Of a DNA stretch of 64,000 nt, positions 10,757-21,718 are shown one piece after another. The stretch comes from Candidatus Accumulibacter cognatus (GTDB lineage Bacteria > Pseudomonadota > Gammaproteobacteria > Burkholderiales > Rhodocyclaceae). Under the pieces are notes generated by a model. It was not told the origin of the DNA and ran no database searches. It worked only from the letters and a program-made list of their open reading frames with translations. Made by a program: the position numbers and the translations under genes. The DNA is taken from NCBI GenBank assembly GCA_013414765.1, contig CP058708.1:1-64000 (forward strand). The letters are read 5' to 3'. The number at the start of each line of letters is the position of its first letter. The stretch's first letter is position 1.

Positions 10757-10762
10757 TATAAT
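10757..10762 (+). promoter_or_regulatory. Putative -10 box ahead of valS
   Basis: A perfect TATAAT lies 32 bases upstream of the valS start, in the gap after the preceding gene. No good -35 hexamer is seen at 16-18 bases upstream, so the promoter is likely weak or depends on an activator. valS may also be read through from pepA-holC. Confidence 0.4.
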
Positions 10763-10793
10763 GCGCGCTCCTGCCATCCCTCCGCCCTCCCCC

Positions 10794-13724
10794 ATGGAAC
10801 TCGCCAAGAGCTTTGAACCGGCTGACATCGAACGTCGCTGGTACCCCGAATGGGAAGCCAGAGGCTATTTCGGCGCCGGCCTCGATGCCGAAAAACCGAA
10901 CGCCTTCTGCATCCTGCTGCCCCCACCCAACGTCACCGGCACCCTGCACATGGGGCACGGCTTCAACCAGGCGATCATGGATGCGCTGACCCGCTACCAT
11001 CGCATGCGCGGTGACAACACGCTGTGGCAGCCTGGTACCGACCATGCGGGCATTGCCACGCAGATCGTCGTCGAACGGCAACTCGATGCCCAGGGAATCT
11101 CAAGGCACGAACTCGGACGCGAGAAATTTCTCGAAAAAGTCTGGGAGTGGAAAGCGTTCTCCGGCAGCACCATCACCCGGCAGATGCGCCGCCTCGGCAC
11201 CTCGCCTGACTGGAGCCGCGAGCGCTTCACGATGGACGCCGGCCTTTCGCGGACGGTCACCGAGACCTTCGTCCGCCTCTATCGCGAGGGCCTGATCTAC
11301 CGCGGCAAACGCCTGGTCAACTGGGACCCGGTACTGCAAACCGCGGTCTCCGACCTCGAGGTGGTACAAGAAGAAGAAGACGGTTTCATGTGGCACATCC
11401 GCTACCCGTTGGCGGATGGCAGCGGTTCGTTGACGGTGGCCACGACGCGCCCGGAAACGATGCTTGGCGACACTGCGGTGATGGTTCACCCAGAAGACGA
11501 ACGCTATCGGCACTTGCTCGGGAAAAAGGTCAAGCTGCCGCTCTGCGATCGCGAAATCCCGATCATCGCCGACGCCTATGTGGACCTCGCGTTTGGTACC
11601 GGCTGCGTCAAGGTGACGCCCGCACACGACTTCAACGACTACGCCGTTGGTCAGCGCCACAACTTGCAGATGATTTCCGTCTTGACCTTGGACGGAAAGA
11701 TCAAGGGTTCGTCGTTGGATGACTTCACTTTTGGTCACAGTGCAGGAACTTCCAACTCAGTTCTAGCGGATCGCGAACAGGTAGGCAGGGCAACCAGCGA
11801 GATGATTCCAGAGAAATATCGCTGCATGGACCGCTTCGACGCACGCAACGCCATCGTCGCCGATCTTCAGGCCATGGGTTTCCTGGTCAAGACCGACAAG
11901 CACAAGCTCAAAGTGCCGCGCGGCGACCGCACCGGCGTGGTAATCGAGCCGATGCTCACCGACCAATGGTTTGTCGCGATGAGCAAGCCCGCAGCCGACG
12001 GAAGCAGCATTGTCGGCAAGGCGCTGGCATGTGTGGCCTCGGGCGAGATCCGGTTCTTCCCCGAGAACTGGGTCAACACCTATAACCAGTGGCTGAACAA
12101 CATCCAGGATTGGTGTATCTCGCGGCAGCTCTGGTGGGGCCATCAGATTCCCGCCTGGTATGGCGAGAATGGGCAGATCTTTGTCGCTCATGACGAAGCC
12201 GAAGCCAGGAACGAGGCCACCGCACAAGGCTACCTCGGCCCGCTGACACGCGATCCGGATGTCCTCGACACCTGGTATTCGTCAGCACTGTGGCCGTTCT
12301 CGACGCTCGACTGGACGCCGCAGTGGCCAGCCGAAAGCAACCCGGCGCTCGACCTCTACTTGCCTTCGACAGTCCTGGTGACCGGTTTCGACATCATTTT
12401 CTTCTGGGTGGCGCGCATGGTGATGATGACCAAACATCTCACCGGCAAAATCCCCTTCAAACACGTCTATGTGCACGGCCTGATCCGCGACGCCGAAGGC
12501 CAGAAAATGAGCAAGTCGAAGGGCAATGTCCTCGACCCGATCGACCTCATCGACGGCATCGGCCTCGACGCGTTGATCGAGAAGCGCACCAGCGGACTGA
12601 TGAACCCCAAACAGGCCGCAGAGATCGAAAAGCGCACGCGCAAGGAATTCCCGGCAGGCATTCAGGCATTCGGCACCGACGCGCTGCGCTTCACCTTCCT
12701 GTCGCTGGCCAGCCCCGGTCGCGACATCAAGTTCGACCTTAACCGCTGCGAAGGCTACCGCAACTTCTGCAACAAGCTGTGGAACGCGGCACGCTTCGTG
12801 CTGATGCACACGGCAGACCAGGATCTCGGCCTGGCAAGCGATACGGTTGATGACGATGGGTCGGCGCTACGCTTCTCGTTCGCTGACCGCTGGATCGTCA
12901 GCAAGCTGCAGCGTACCGAAGCCGAGGTCGAACAGCATTACGCCGACTACCGCTTCGACCTGCTGGCGCGCTCGGTCTACGAGTTCGTCTGGGACGAGTT
13001 CTGCGACTGGTATGTAGAGTTGTCGAAGGTGCAACTGCAGCAGGGTTCCGTCGAAGAAGTCCGCGCGACGCGGCGGACGCTGGCGCGCGTACTGGAGACG
13101 GTGCTGCGCCTGGCCCACCCGCTGCTGCCCTTCATTACCGAAGAGCTCTGGCAGGCGGTGGCGCCGATCGCCGGACGCAAGACCCATGCCTCGGTGATGC
13201 TAGCCGCCTATCCGCAAGCGCAGGCAGCAAGCATCGACCCGGCCAGCGAAGCCAGCGTCCAGGAGCTGAAGAATCTGGCTTACGCCTGCCGCAACCTGCG
13301 TGGCGAAATGAACCTTTCGCCGGCGCTGAGGGTCCCGCTTCTCGCCAGCGGCCAGGCCGCATCGCTCGCCGACTTCGTGCCCTATCTCAAAGCGCTCTGC
13401 AAGCTCTCCGACCTGCAGATCGTCAACGAAATACCGGCCGACGCCAGCGCACCGATCGCCATCGTGGGCGAAACCCGGCTGATGCTGCAGGTTCAGATCG
13501 ACCTGGCCGTCGAATGCGAACGTATCGACAAGGAAATCGTGCGACTCGGCACCGAGATCAGCAAGGCGAAAGCCAAGCTCGCCAACGAGAGTTTCGTAGC
13601 GCGCGCTCCAGCCGCGGTGGTTGAACAGGAAAGGAAGCGTCTCCAGGACTTCGTCGCCACGCTCGAAAAACTCGAACCGCAACGCGAACGCCTCAGACGG
13701 TCACAGTCGGCAAACAGCCGGTAA
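10794..13724 (+). CDS. valS: Valyl-tRNA synthetase
   Basis: Class I aminoacyl-tRNA synthetase that charges tRNA-Val in the cytoplasm. The 976-residue protein carries the ATP-binding signature in the form HMGH ([16 protein letters not shown]) and the KMSKSKGN loop. It also has the CP1 editing domain ([17 protein letters not shown]), the anticodon-binding domain and a C-terminal coiled coil ([20 protein letters not shown]) typical of bacterial ValRS. The frame opens at 10743, but the ATG at 10794 ([16 protein letters not shown]) fits the family start. It is followed by a gap holding a small convergent gene. Confidence 0.97.
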   Translation: MELAKSFEPADIERRWYPEWEARGYFGAGLDAEKPNAFCILLPPPNVTGTLHMGHGFNQAIMDALTRYHRMRGDNTLWQPGTDHAGIATQIVVERQLDAQGISRHELGREKFLEKVWEWKAFSGSTITRQMRRLGTSPDWSRERFTMDAGLSRTVTETFVRLYREGLIYRGKRLVNWDPVLQTAVSDLEVVQEEEDGFMWHIRYPLADGSGSLTVATTRPETMLGDTAVMVHPEDERYRHLLGKKVKLPLCDREIPIIADAYVDLAFGTGCVKVTPAHDFNDYAVGQRHNLQMISVLTLDGKIKGSSLDDFTFGHSAGTSNSVLADREQVGRATSEMIPEKYRCMDRFDARNAIVADLQAMGFLVKTDKHKLKVPRGDRTGVVIEPMLTDQWFVAMSKPAADGSSIVGKALACVASGEIRFFPENWVNTYNQWLNNIQDWCISRQLWWGHQIPAWYGENGQIFVAHDEAEARNEATAQGYLGPLTRDPDVLDTWYSSALWPFSTLDWTPQWPAESNPALDLYLPSTVLVTGFDIIFFWVARMVMMTKHLTGKIPFKHVYVHGLIRDAEGQKMSKSKGNVLDPIDLIDGIGLDALIEKRTSGLMNPKQAAEIEKRTRKEFPAGIQAFGTDALRFTFLSLASPGRDIKFDLNRCEGYRNFCNKLWNAARFVLMHTADQDLGLASDTVDDDGSALRFSFADRWIVSKLQRTEAEVEQHYADYRFDLLARSVYEFVWDEFCDWYVELSKVQLQQGSVEEVRATRRTLARVLETVLRLAHPLLPFITEELWQAVAPIAGRKTHASVMLAAYPQAQAASIDPASEASVQELKNLAYACRNLRGEMNLSPALRVPLLASGQAASLADFVPYLKALCKLSDLQIVNEIPADASAPIAIVGETRLMLQVQIDLAVECERIDKEIVRLGTEISKAKAKLANESFVARAPAAVVEQERKRLQDFVATLEKLEPQRERLRRSQSANSR

Positions 13725-13844
13725 ACTGGCCCCCTGAGTCTTGATTCCCGGAAATCGCCTCATTGGAAGGTCGTCTCAGCGACTTACGAATCTCCTCCCC
13801 ACCCGTGAGGGAGAGGTCTGGGAAGAGGAAAACAGCCATGGCCG

Positions 13845-14066
13845 TTAGTAGCCACGGTAACGCGGATGCCAATAACGATTGCCATAACCTGGCCTTCCTG
13901 GCACCACCACCGGCGGCGGATAGCCATACACGCGTGGAGGTTCGACCACCACCACAGGGGGGTTAACATATGCGCGCGGCGGCCCGTAATACCCTGGAGA
14001 AGCGGGGGCAACAACGCAGCCAGCAGTGGCGACAGCGGCAAGAAGTGCGAGGACAATCGTTTTCAT
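13845..14066 (-). CDS. Small Pro/Gly/Tyr-rich lipoprotein
   Basis: A 73-residue exported protein. Residues 1-18 form a signal sequence ending in a lipobox-like A-T-A-G-C (MKTIVLALLAAVATAGC), so it is probably a lipoprotein. The mature part is low in complexity, built of Pro, Gly, Tyr, Val and Arg (PPRAYVNPPVVVVEPPRVYG), and ends YWHPRYRGY. The start at 14066 is chosen because GGAGA stands six bases before it; the frame runs on upstream without a better site. It is convergent with valS. Short tyrosine-rich lipoproteins of this sort are common in Rhodocyclales, but their role is unknown. Confidence 0.72.
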   Translation of the reverse strand: MKTIVLALLAAVATAGCVVAPASPGYYGPPRAYVNPPVVVVEPPRVYGYPPPVVVPGRPGYGNRYWHPRYRGY

Positions 14067-14483
14067 GAGGGGTCTCCGATGAACCATACTCCTCTAACGC
14101 TCCAGGCGCCGATTGGTTCGTCGTATTTTTGTATCAGAGTAGCACTGAAACTTGCCCATCGGCTGGCCGCTGTGTGTATCCTAGGCGCGCTTTGTCCATC
14201 GTGAATTCCATGGTGCAATCAAACCCTGATAGTTATGGCTGTTGGAAGCACCTCGAGCCTGCAAAAGCCAAGACCGTTTCCCTCACCCCCACGACTCCGT
14301 TCCGAGATTCTGGAGGAGGATAGGAGGATTCGTGAGTCACAGACGCGACTTTCACATCTACAGCCAGGTATCAGAAAGGGAAGGTAATGGTCTTTGCAGG
14401 CAGGAACGAGGTTCGCCACCTTGAGCATCGCATCGCGGGCATGCGCGAACACCGCGAATATTTCAACCGAGGAGAGTAAGCCC
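14067..14483. other. Intergenic stretch upstream of panB
   Basis: About 417 bases with no convincing gene. One 30-codon frame (14387-14479, ending four bases before panB) is open on the plus strand, but it matches nothing recognised and could be chance. The GGAGAG ribosome site of panB lies at 14471-14476. Confidence 0.5.
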
Positions 14484-15296
14484 ATGTCCACCCACGTTGT
14501 GACCCGTCGTCTGACGCACGTCGATCTCGCCAGAATGCGTGTCAATGACGAAAAGATTGCCGTCCTGACTTGTTACGACGCGAGTTTTGCACAGTTGTGC
14601 GATAGCTGCGGTGTCGACGCACTGCTCATCGGCGACTCGCTCGGCATGGTATTGCAGGGTCACGACTCGACGCTACCGGTAACGCTGGCTGATATCGCCT
14701 ACCACACTGCCTGCGTTGCACGGGGCAGCCGGCGACCATTGGTGATCGCCGACATGCCGTTCGGCAGCTTCCAGGAAAGCCCGAGGCGGGCACTGCGCAA
14801 TGCCGTGGCGCTGATGGCTGCCGGTGCGCAGATGGTGAAAATAGAAGGCGGCGTGAACATGGCCGAGACGACCCGCTTCCTCTGCACGCGCGGCATCCCG
14901 GTCTGCGCGCACGTTGGCCTGACACCGCAATCGGTGCACCAGCTCGGCGGCTACCGGGTTCAGGGCCGCGATGATTCTGGTGCTGCCCGGCTGCTTGCCG
15001 ATGCGCTCGCGCAGCAGGAAGCCGGCGCCAGTCTGATCGTCCTTGAAGCCATCCCGCAGGCACTGGCGGCTGCAACCACCGGCCAGCTCACGATTCCGAC
15101 GATCGGTATCGGCGCCAGCCGAGAATGCTCCGGCCAAGTCCTCGTCCTGCACGACATGCTCGACATCTCGGCGGGCAGAAAGGCCCGCTTCGTCCAGAAC
15201 TTCATGGCTGGCCAGCCATCGATTGCGGCGGCGATCGCAGCCTACGTGGCCGCCGTCAAGGAGGGCTCGTTTCCGGGTCCTGAACACTGTTACTGA
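14484..15296 (+). CDS. panB: 3-methyl-2-oxobutanoate hydroxymethyltransferase
   Basis: PanB transfers a hydroxymethyl group from methylene-tetrahydrofolate to ketoisovalerate to give ketopantoate, the first committed step to pantothenate. The 270-residue (beta/alpha)8 protein shows the start [13 protein letters not shown], the metal-binding [20 protein letters not shown], and VKIEGG with the substrate-binding Lys. [17 protein letters not shown] and the catalytic Glu context LEAIP are also present. The ATG at 14484 follows a GGAGAG site; the upstream part of the open frame is not conserved. It stands at the head of panB-panC-panD. Confidence 0.96.
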   Translation: MSTHVVTRRLTHVDLARMRVNDEKIAVLTCYDASFAQLCDSCGVDALLIGDSLGMVLQGHDSTLPVTLADIAYHTACVARGSRRPLVIADMPFGSFQESPRRALRNAVALMAAGAQMVKIEGGVNMAETTRFLCTRGIPVCAHVGLTPQSVHQLGGYRVQGRDDSGAARLLADALAQQEAGASLIVLEAIPQALAAATTGQLTIPTIGIGASRECSGQVLVLHDMLDISAGRKARFVQNFMAGQPSIAAAIAAYVAAVKEGSFPGPEHCY

Positions 15297-15373
15297 GCCG
15301 CGAGAAGATTGTCGATCCCCGGTACGGATATCCCGCACAGCCAGGCGCCAGGCAACCTGTCATTCCAGTTTGA

Positions 15374-16240
<867 letters not shown>

Positions 16241-16300
16241 CAGGTGGCCATGAGCCGCTACAATTCGCTTCCCCGAACAACTCTCAACCGGTGAAAATCC

Positions 16301-16684
16301 ATGCAGAGAACCATGCTGAAGTCGAAGCTGCACCGCGTCAGCGCGACCCACGCCGAGCTTCACTACGAAGGGTCATGCGCGATCGACGAAGACCTTCTCG
16401 ACGCCTCGAACATCCGTGAGTACGAACAGATCGACATCTGGAACGTAAATAACGGCGAGCGCTTCACCACCTATGCGCTACGTGCCGAGCGCGGCTCCGG
16501 CGTCATTTCGGTCAATGGTTCAGCCGCACGCCGCGCCGCGCCGGGTGACATCCTGATCATTGCCAGCTTCGCGACGTATACCGAAATCGAACTCGCGAAG
16601 TATGCTCCGCAACTGATCTACGTCGATACGCAGAACCGGATTGTGCGTATCGCCGGTGGAATCAAGACACAAGCCGCCGCCTGA
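16301..16684 (+). CDS. panD: Aspartate 1-decarboxylase proenzyme
   Basis: PanD decarboxylates aspartate to the beta-alanine used by PanC. It is made as a proenzyme that cleaves itself between Gly24 and Ser25 to leave a pyruvoyl cofactor. The cleavage site is exactly placed here ([10 protein letters not shown], with Gly24-Ser25). The start is [11 protein letters not shown] and the full length is 127 residues. Other family marks are [27 protein letters not shown] and [11 protein letters not shown] strong terminator follows at 16702-16731, so it ends the pan operon. Confidence 0.97.
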   Translation: MQRTMLKSKLHRVSATHAELHYEGSCAIDEDLLDASNIREYEQIDIWNVNNGERFTTYALRAERGSGVISVNGSAARRAAPGDILIIASFATYTEIELAKYAPQLIYVDTQNRIVRIAGGIKTQAAA

Positions 16685-16701
16685 GTGTCAGGCCCGCATC
16701 G

Positions 16702-16731
16702 AAAAGCCGCGACAGATGTCGCGGCTTTTTT
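16702..16731 (+). terminator. Rho-independent terminator after panD
   Basis: A 10-bp perfect GC-rich stem (AGCCGCGACA pairing with TGTCGCGGCT) with a two-base loop is flanked by A and T runs. It is well placed to end the panBCD transcript, and the symmetric A/T flanks could let it also work for the opposite NYN gene. Confidence 0.9.
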
Positions 16732-16785
16732 GTAGTGCGTCGCGGACACGACTTTGCCGGTAACGTCGCGGCCGCGACCGGTAGA

Positions 16786-18099
16786 TCAGGCCGTTTCCGG
16801 CAGCACTTTCGGTTTGCGTGGGCGACGACTGCGCGTGGCCGGCTTCTTGACTGCATGGCCTTCCGCTTCATCAGCGGCCGGCACGGCGTCAGCCACCTCC
16901 TCGCCAGGCCCCCCTTCAGCCACGGGAAGGCCTGCCTGGCCGGTCTCGGCAGGTAATGGCACCAACTCACCGGCCGGCGCTGCCGCGACGTCCTGAACGG
17001 CCTCGACCCGTTCTGCTGGTGCCACTTCGGCAAGTGCAACACCTTCAGTCGACACTTCCTCGACGACTTCGATCGGCACCTCTTCCGGCTTGACTGCCCG
17101 TGGCTGCCTAACCCGTTTGGTACCTTTCTCGTCCGCCTTGCGCCTGCCTTCGCTCTTGCGACGCGCAGCCGTCGACTCGCTTTTTTCTTCGGTCATGGCC
17201 GCCTCGGGTTCGATCTGTGGCGGCACGACTAGCCGTGGCTCGGCGACGACCTCGACAATGGCTTCAGGTCGAGCCACCATCCCGTTGCTGCGAAACACGT
17301 AAGTTCCCGATTTTTCATCGCGACCGATCTCGAGCAGGCCGCGTGCCTGAGCCTCCTCAAGCAGGTTGCCGAATGCCCGGAAGCCATAATACGACTCGCT
17401 GAAATCGGGTTTGCGCCGCTTGATCGCCTCCTTGAGCATCGACGCCCAGATCTTGCCGCTGTCGCCACGCTCGGCAACCAGTGCATCAAAGGTGGCAACG
17501 GCAAGTTCGATGGCCTTGCTGCGGCGTCCTTCGAGTTCCTGCCTGCGTTGCGCGTCCTCCTCCGGTGAACGCCTGACCACCGGTTGCGCCTCCCTCGAAT
17601 CCCGTCGCGCCGAACGCTGCATCTCGCGCACGAGGTCGTCATAGAAAATGAACTCGTCGCAGTTGCCGATCAGCAGATCCGATGTCGATTGCTTTACACC
17701 GACTCCGATCACGTACTTGGCGTTTTCCCTCAACTTCGAAACCAGTGGCGAAAAGTCCGAATCACCACTGATGATCACGAAGGTATCGACATGCGACTTG
17801 GTGTAGCACAGATCCAGCGCATCGACTACCAGCCGGATGTCGGCTGAATTCTTGCCCGACTGGCGCAGGTGCGGGATCTCGATGAGCTCGAAACTGGCCT
17901 CGTGCATGGTGGACTTGAAACCCTTGTAGCGTTCCCAGTCACAGTAAGCCTTCTTGACGACGATACTGCCCTTGAGCAACAGGCGCTCCAGGACCGGCTT
18001 AATGTCGAACTTGTCGTACTTGGCATCGCGAACGCCAAGGGCCACGTTCTCGAAATCACAATACAGCGCCATGATGGCGGTTTCGGGCGCAACGGCCAT
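16786..18099 (-). CDS. NYN domain (PIN-like) protein with OST-HTH/LOTUS domain
   Basis: A 437-residue protein with a predicted RNase fold. Residues 10-160 are a NYN/LabA-type PIN-like domain with the acidic metal-site pattern: Asp15 and Glu17 in YCDFENV, Asp87 in NSADIRL, and Asp113/Asp115 in SGDSDFSPL. Residues about 190-270 resemble a LOTUS (OST-HTH) RNA-binding winged helix (KIWASMLKEAIKRRKPDF, then FGNLLEEAQARGLL). The last 160 residues are low-complexity, Glu/Ala/Val-rich, ending in a basic KPATRSRRPRKPK tail. NYN-LOTUS proteins are thought to act on RNA; no target can be read here. It is convergent with panD and followed upstream by yaaA in the same direction. Confidence 0.87.
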   Translation of the reverse strand: MAVAPETAIMALYCDFENVALGVRDAKYDKFDIKPVLERLLLKGSIVVKKAYCDWERYKGFKSTMHEASFELIEIPHLRQSGKNSADIRLVVDALDLCYTKSHVDTFVIISGDSDFSPLVSKLRENAKYVIGVGVKQSTSDLLIGNCDEFIFYDDLVREMQRSARRDSREAQPVVRRSPEEDAQRRQELEGRRSKAIELAVATFDALVAERGDSGKIWASMLKEAIKRRKPDFSESYYGFRAFGNLLEEAQARGLLEIGRDEKSGTYVFRSNGMVARPEAIVEVVAEPRLVVPPQIEPEAAMTEEKSESTAARRKSEGRRKADEKGTKRVRQPRAVKPEEVPIEVVEEVSTEGVALAEVAPAERVEAVQDVAAAPAGELVPLPAETGQAGLPVAEGGPGEEVADAVPAADEAEGHAVKKPATRSRRPRKPKVLPETA

Positions 18100-18164
18100 G
18101 ATTCATTCTCTCCCCAGGTTGATGCGCCACGCGCAAGCGGGGCGACTTGAGACTCTTACAGAAG

Positions 18165-18947
18165 TCAGGCCGCCAGGCGGCGTCGAAACACCCAGGCACT
18201 GTCGCTCGCGGATTCTTCTGCATGCATATAGACGTAGCCGTCACCGGTAAACTCCTTCAGGCTGGCCGCCGCCGTCAGGCGATTGATGATCGCATAGCGT
18301 GCCATCAACCCGCGTGCCCGCTTGGCGTAGAAGCTGACGACCCGGAACCTGCCGCCGCTCCAGTCTTCGAAAACCGGTCGAATCACCGGCACCGGAAGCA
18401 GCTTCGGCCGGACGGCCTTGAAGTATTCCTCCGAGGCAAGATTGACCAGGACTTTTGCGCGCGCATCGTGCAACGCGGCATTGATCGCGTCGGTAATGCG
18501 CTCGCCCCAGAAGGTGTAGAGATCCCTGCCGCGTCGATTGGCCAGGCGGGTCCCCATTTCCAGGCGATACGGTTGCATCAGGTCGAGTGGGCGCAGCAGC
18601 CCGTAAAGACCGGAAAGGATGCGCAGGTAACGCTGCGCGAACTGCAGCTCATCGGGTACCAGCGACGGTGCGTCGAGCCCGTCGTAGACATCGCCATTGA
18701 AAGCCAGAACCGCCTGTTTGGCATTGCCGAGCGTGAACGGCCGCGCCCATTCGGCGTAGCGGGTGACATTGAGCGTCGCCAGTGGATCACTGATCTTCAT
18801 CAGGCTGGCGAGCTGTGCCGGTGACAGCGCACGCAACTCGTCGATCAACTCTTGCGAGTCGTCGAGAAAGCGCGGCTGGCTATGCTCGGCAAGTGTCGAT
18901 GGCGTCTGGAAATCGAGACTCTTGGCGGGAGAAAGGACGATGATCAT
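18165..18947 (-). CDS. yaaA: Peroxide stress protein YaaA (UPF0246/DUF328)
   Basis: YaaA lowers free iron and so limits Fenton damage during hydrogen peroxide stress in E. coli; it binds DNA with a helix-hairpin-helix-like fold. The 260-residue protein has the canonical start [13 protein letters not shown]. Conserved blocks include [44 protein letters not shown] and the C-terminal [13 protein letters not shown]. Its length is normal. It reads toward the NYN gene with a 65-base gap and diverges from the large Gcr-type gene. Confidence 0.95.
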   Translation of the reverse strand: MIIVLSPAKSLDFQTPSTLAEHSQPRFLDDSQELIDELRALSPAQLASLMKISDPLATLNVTRYAEWARPFTLGNAKQAVLAFNGDVYDGLDAPSLVPDELQFAQRYLRILSGLYGLLRPLDLMQPYRLEMGTRLANRRGRDLYTFWGERITDAINAALHDARAKVLVNLASEEYFKAVRPKLLPVPVIRPVFEDWSGGRFRVVSFYAKRARGLMARYAIINRLTAAASLKEFTGDGYVYMHAEESASDSAWVFRRRLAA

Positions 18948-19084
18948 CTACTGGTTCCAGGCAGGGGGGATTCCCGGCACATGCTAAGATTGAGCAATTG
19001 TAATCGACGGCGATCGAACGGCGCGGCTTCCTGCACGACTTCTGTAATGCCCGATCGCTCACGCTCTACGAAAGCAACTACGTC

Positions 19085-21073
19085 ATGGAACAACTCCTCA
19101 ACCGCCTCCTTCTCCCGGATACGGATCTGACTTCCTTGCTCGCCCTCCTGGTCGACGAAATCCGACCTGCGAAGGCGCACGACTTCGAGACCGCCAAGCG
19201 AAATCTGCAGGCTCTCTGCTACCTTCTCGGTATCCACCCTGAGTTACGATCGGCTTTGCGCACCGCCTTCAACACCCTGCTCAGAACGCATCGGCACATC
19301 GAGTTGTACACCACCACCGGCATCCTGCCGAATACCGGATTCGCTCCCGAAGGTTTTCGTCGAATCGGCCACAAGCTTCTGCCCGATGTGCTCGACCCTG
19401 GTTTACTGCGCAGCGTCCTGCGCCGAACCTTCGACCGACCGAGTGACCGGCATTGGGTGATCGGCGTTGGCGACGACGCCTGGTTGCGACTGATCGAAGC
19501 CATTCGTTTCGACGAAGATCCAGCCAGCGAGAACTTTCCACACTCGCTACTCGAACTGCTCCGCTCGCTGCGCGTGCTGTCATACGGGATTGCCGCTTGT
19601 GGCATGGAACCGGAACTGTTGCGGCTGGAACCCTCACTGGTAACCCACGAATCGCCCTTCGTCGCACAGAACCTGGAGATGGCCGACTATATCGAGGCCT
19701 ATCCGGGAAACTGGGAAAAGCCCCACAGCGAAGACGGCGACGATCGGCACCTGCGTGTCCTGTTCAGCCAATGCCAGGAGGTAATCGAACGGGTGCGCAG
19801 GAATGCGGCCCGCAATGGAACCAGCATCCGCCTGACCTATCAACTGCAGCGCCTGCGGCAATTATTGCGGCGCAGTGAGCATCTGCTCGATATTCTCGCC
19901 GGCCTGCAAGGCAAGAAGGAAGAAGCAGCGGCCTATCCTCCGATCGTCAGCCTGTTCACCCGCCTGGTGAGCGACGAATGCCAGCGCAACGATCTCGGCA
20001 GACACTGGCGGCAGAACACCGAACTGATTGCCTTGCGGGTGACCGACAACGCCAGCCATCATGGCGAACACTACATTACCGAAACGCGCGCGGAGTACTG
20101 GTCAATGGCACGTTCGGCGATGATCGGCGGGGTGATCATCGCCGGCATGGCCTGCCTGAAAATCCTGCTCACCAAGGCGGCTTTACCACCCCTGACCGGC
20201 GCACTCGCCTTCTGCCTCAACTACGGGCTTGGTTTCTGCCTGATCCATATCCTGCATGGCACGGTCGCCACCAAACAACCGGCAATGACTGCCAATGCGA
20301 TTGCCGCGAGTCTCAGTTACAGCGGCGACAGGTTGCGCGACATCGAGGCCCTGACCGACCTCATCGCGCGCACCTGCCGAAGCCAGATCATCGCCATTCT
20401 GGGCAACGTCGGCGTTGCCATCCCACTCGCCGGCCTGCTTGCCTTCATCATATTCAGCAGTAGCGGCGAGCACTTCACCAGTCCCGAGAAATCGCTGCAT
20501 CTGCTTGAAGAGCAGAGCCTGTTACACAGCGCAGCCGTGTTCTACGCCGCCATCGCTGGTGTCTGCCTGTTCATCTCCGGACTGATCAGCGGCTATTACG
20601 ACAACTACGCAGCCTACAACCGCATCCCCGAGCGTATCCTGCAACTCAACTGGCCGCAGCGCCTGTTCGGTGCGGCGCGCATGCGCCGTGTTGCGGCCTA
20701 CATCGGCGACAACCTTGGTGCACTCGCCGGCAATCTGCTGTTCGGTTTTCTGCTCGGAGGAACAACCTTCTTCGGCCTGTTGGTCGGGCTGCCGATCGAC
20801 ATCCGCCATGTCGCCTTCTCGTCGGCATTCATTGGCATCGCTTTTGTCGGTCTCGATCTTGTCCCTGATCCGTGGTTGCTCGCCTGGGCGGTGCTTGGCG
20901 TTGCCGCGATCGGTTTCATGAATCTCACGGTCAGCTTCGTGCTGGCGCTCAATGTCGCCCTGCGCTCGCTCCAGGTCTCTGATCCGCAGTGGAAAAATCT
21001 GGCGCGATCGATCCTCTTACATCTGCACCGACAACCCCGGGATTTCTTCATGCCACCGAAGAAGACGGTCTGA
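19085..21073 (+). CDS. Gcr-type 'site-specific recombinase' family membrane protein
   Basis: A 662-residue protein of the family annotated as site-specific recombinase Gcr. Despite the name, the sequence shows no tyrosine or serine recombinase active site. The N-terminal 330 residues are helical and soluble-looking (FDRPSDRHWVIGVGDDAWLRL, then SIRLTYQLQRLRQLLRR). The C-terminal half has at least five membrane spans (MIGGVIIAGMACLKILL; ALAFCLNYGLGFCLIHIL; NVGVAIPLAGLLAFIIF; AAVFYAAIAGVCLFISGL; LFGFLLGGTTFFGLLVGLP). A membrane role is therefore more likely than DNA recombination. Monocistronic, divergent from yaaA. Confidence 0.85.
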   Translation: MEQLLNRLLLPDTDLTSLLALLVDEIRPAKAHDFETAKRNLQALCYLLGIHPELRSALRTAFNTLLRTHRHIELYTTTGILPNTGFAPEGFRRIGHKLLPDVLDPGLLRSVLRRTFDRPSDRHWVIGVGDDAWLRLIEAIRFDEDPASENFPHSLLELLRSLRVLSYGIAACGMEPELLRLEPSLVTHESPFVAQNLEMADYIEAYPGNWEKPHSEDGDDRHLRVLFSQCQEVIERVRRNAARNGTSIRLTYQLQRLRQLLRRSEHLLDILAGLQGKKEEAAAYPPIVSLFTRLVSDECQRNDLGRHWRQNTELIALRVTDNASHHGEHYITETRAEYWSMARSAMIGGVIIAGMACLKILLTKAALPPLTGALAFCLNYGLGFCLIHILHGTVATKQPAMTANAIAASLSYSGDRLRDIEALTDLIARTCRSQIIAILGNVGVAIPLAGLLAFIIFSSSGEHFTSPEKSLHLLEEQSLLHSAAVFYAAIAGVCLFISGLISGYYDNYAAYNRIPERILQLNWPQRLFGAARMRRVAAYIGDNLGALAGNLLFGFLLGGTTFFGLLVGLPIDIRHVAFSSAFIGIAFVGLDLVPDPWLLAWAVLGVAAIGFMNLTVSFVLALNVALRSLQVSDPQWKNLARSILLHLHRQPRDFFMPPKKTV

Positions 21074-21263
21074 TGGCGGCGTCTGCCAAGGAGGCCGGCC
21101 ATTGCAGGCAGACCATTGCCAGGGCAGGAGCCTTGATCTTTCGATTAGCCTTGACCATCAAGCGGTATTTTCCTATCCTGCGGAAGTACCCATGAACACT
21201 TGATCCGCGCCTGCGGCCCCCCCATTCACCCCACTCCATCGACCTCAACAGCAAGGAATGATC

Positions 21264-21659
21264 ATGACTGAAGCAAAAAGCACGACCAAGAGAGCGCCCG
21301 CTCCCAGAAAGACGACAACGGCAACGACCAGTACCGCCGAGAAAACGCCGGCGGCCAGGGCGGCGGCGGTAAAGAAACCGGCGGCCACTGCTGCCACCGC
21401 AGCGCCAGCTCCCGAGAAGAAAGCCACGCCGAAACCAGCCATCGCCCCCGTTGCTGCCGACATCGAGATTCTGCAGTCTGCGCCTACCGAGTGCGCGACG
21501 CCCGCCGCCATACCGGTCAGGCCAAGCCCCGAGGACCGCTATCGCATGGTTCAGTCGGCAGCGTACTTCATTGCCGAGAAGGACGGTTTCCGCGGCCGCG
21601 ACACCGATTACTGGGCGCAGGCCGAAGGCGAAATTGCCGCCCAGCTTGGCGAAGCATGA
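21264..21659 (+). CDS. DUF2934 protein with Lys/Ala/Pro-rich histone-like tail
   Basis: A 131-residue protein in two parts. The first 75 residues are almost entirely Lys, Ala, Thr and Pro (repeats such as KKPAATAATAAPAPEKKAT), like the C-terminal tail of histone H1. The last 45 form a DUF2934 domain (RYRMVQSAAYFIAEKDGF, then YWAQAEGEI). The ATG at 21264 is preferred over the one at 21258 because AAGGA ends directly against the latter and six bases before the former. The basic tail could bind nucleic acid or polyanions such as polyphosphate; this is inference from composition only. Confidence 0.82.
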   Translation: MTEAKSTTKRAPAPRKTTTATTSTAEKTPAARAAAVKKPAATAATAAPAPEKKATPKPAIAPVAADIEILQSAPTECATPAAIPVRPSPEDRYRMVQSAAYFIAEKDGFRGRDTDYWAQAEGEIAAQLGEA

Positions 21660-21718
21660 ACGCGCCGTAGCCCCTCCAGCAGTTCCCAACAAGATATGCT
21701 GACGGCGGGACCCACCCC

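Noticed and set aside
13780-13830. Short CTCC/GAGG inverted motif after valS as a REP element
   Set aside because: Only one imperfect copy could be seen in the window, so a repeat family cannot be supported.
19085-21073. Gcr family protein as an integrase marking an integrative element
   Set aside because: No tyrosine or serine recombinase catalytic residues can be seen and the C-terminal half is membrane-spanning; neighbours are core genes.
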